A stretch of 6,249 nt of DNA. It comes from Actinomycetes bacterium (lineage in GTDB: Bacteria > Actinomycetota > Thermoleophilia > Gaiellales > Gaiellaceae). The notes beneath the pieces are model-generated. The model saw only the letters and a program-made list of their open reading frames with translations, did not search any database and was not told the origin of the DNA. This document shows, one piece after another, positions 5,763 to 6,249 of this stretch (its first letter is position 1; each line of letters begins with the position of its first letter). The DNA is taken from NCBI GenBank assembly GCA_030624785.1, contig JAUXJK010000129.1:1-6249 (forward strand), written 5' to 3'. The translations under genes and the position numbers were made by a program.

Positions 5763-6249
5763 GCGCCAGCAAGCGAGCAATCGACCTGATCGGCGCGACG
5801 ATGCTGCTGGTCATCACCGCGCCTATCGTGCTCGTGGCCGCGGTCGCGATCTTCATCGAGGACAGGAACTCGCCCTTCTACCGACAGCGGCGGGTCGGGT
5901 ATCAGAGCAGCGATTTCGATCTTCTTAAACTGCGTACGATGATCGTCGGTGCCGAGCACCAGGGTGCAGGCTATGCCGTGAACGCAGGGGATGATCGAAT
6001 AACGCGAGTCGGGCGCATTCTTCGCCGCCTCTCGCTGGACGAGCTTCCACAGCTGTGGAATGTCATGCGCGGGGAGATGAGTCTCGTCGGCCCGCGACCC
6101 ACACTGCGCTACCAGGTCGAGCGCTACACACCGCGACAGCTGCAACGACTTGACGTCAAGCCAGGAATCTCGGGCTGGGCTCAGATCAACGGCCGGGCCG
6201 CCCTTCCGTGGGACGAGAGGATCGAGCTCGATATCTGGTATTCCAACCA
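5759..6249 (+). CDS. Polyprenyl-phosphate sugar-1-phosphate transferase, small monotopic PGT type (3' partial)
   Basis: This gene runs off the right edge after 163 codons. It belongs to the bacterial sugar transferase family (PglC/WcaJ/WbaP catalytic domain), which moves a sugar-1-phosphate from a UDP-sugar to polyprenyl phosphate at the inner membrane face and so starts the repeat unit. Visible parts: SASKRAIDLIGA (2-13), a re-entrant hydrophobic helix at about 9-33 broken at Ala21-Pro22, FYRQRRVG (40-47), LLKLRTM (55-61), the catalytic Asp-Glu pair in LDELPQLWNV (93-102; Asp94, Glu95), MSLVGPRPTL (107-116) and VKPGISGWAQINGR (133-146). The chain begins directly at the re-entrant helix without the extra membrane domain of WbaP/WcaJ, so it is the small type. 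The family is about 200-230 residues, so roughly 40-60 are missing. The TTG start overlaps the previous stop by four bases and has a good ribosome binding site. Position 21 is Ala where PglC has Ser before the Pro. The sugar is not predictable from this part. Confidence 0.93.
   Translation, partial: MSASKRAIDLIGATMLLVITAPIVLVAAVAIFIEDRNSPFYRQRRVGYQSSDFDLLKLRTMIVGAEHQGAGYAVNAGDDRITRVGRILRRLSLDELPQLWNVMRGEMSLVGPRPTLRYQVERYTPRQLQRLDVKPGISGWAQINGRAALPWDERIELDIWYSN

Noticed and set aside
5708..6145. Minus-strand open frame of 145 residues near the right end
   Set aside because: It is antisense to the sugar-1-phosphate transferase, whose catalytic motifs are unmistakable on the plus strand.
1..6249. 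Undescribed defence, mobile or CRISPR-like system
   Set aside because: All six genes belong to polysaccharide biosynthesis or to membrane proteins consistent with it. No repeat array, transposase, integrase, nuclease or tRNA was seen on either strand.

Overview
The window is a single-strand run of six tightly packed genes, all on the plus strand. It is an interior piece of a cell-surface polysaccharide locus (exopolysaccharide, capsule or O-antigen-like). The DNA is clearly GC-rich by eye, with G/C-biased third positions, GTG and TTG starts, and Arg/Ala/Val-rich proteins. This suggests an actinobacterial-type genome, possibly a deep-branching class such as Thermoleophilia. That placement is an inference from style; there is no marker gene here.

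Layout: 1-885 is the C-terminal part of a multi-spanning membrane protein cut by the left edge, perhaps a GT-C-type glycosyltransferase. A 75-base gap (886-960) follows, with a candidate leaderless promoter. Then come a GT4-type glycosyltransferase (961-2190), an O-antigen ligase/polymerase family membrane protein (2187-3566), a second GT4 glycosyltransferase (3580-4575), a membrane-anchored GT2 glycosyltransferase (4608-5762), and the start of a polyprenyl-phosphate sugar-1-phosphate transferase (5759-6249), cut by the right edge. Two junctions are 4-base stop/start overlaps (GTGA at 2187, TTGA at 5759) and the other two gaps within 961-6249 are 13 and 32 bases, so 961-6249 is very probably one transcript.

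How the genes fit together (inference from known families): the phosphoglycosyl transferase at the right edge would put the first sugar phosphate on a polyprenyl-phosphate carrier at the inner membrane face. The two GT4 enzymes and the GT2 enzyme would extend the lipid-linked oligosaccharide. The Wzy/WaaL-family protein would polymerise or transfer it on the outer face. A flippase, chain-length control, export and sugar-nucleotide genes are absent here and would be expected outside the window.

I found no RNA gene, mobile element, CRISPR array or clear terminator, and no convincing undescribed system. The points worth a second look concern gene starts, the candidate leaderless promoter, the ligase-versus-polymerase question, and the identities of the first and last genes, both truncated.
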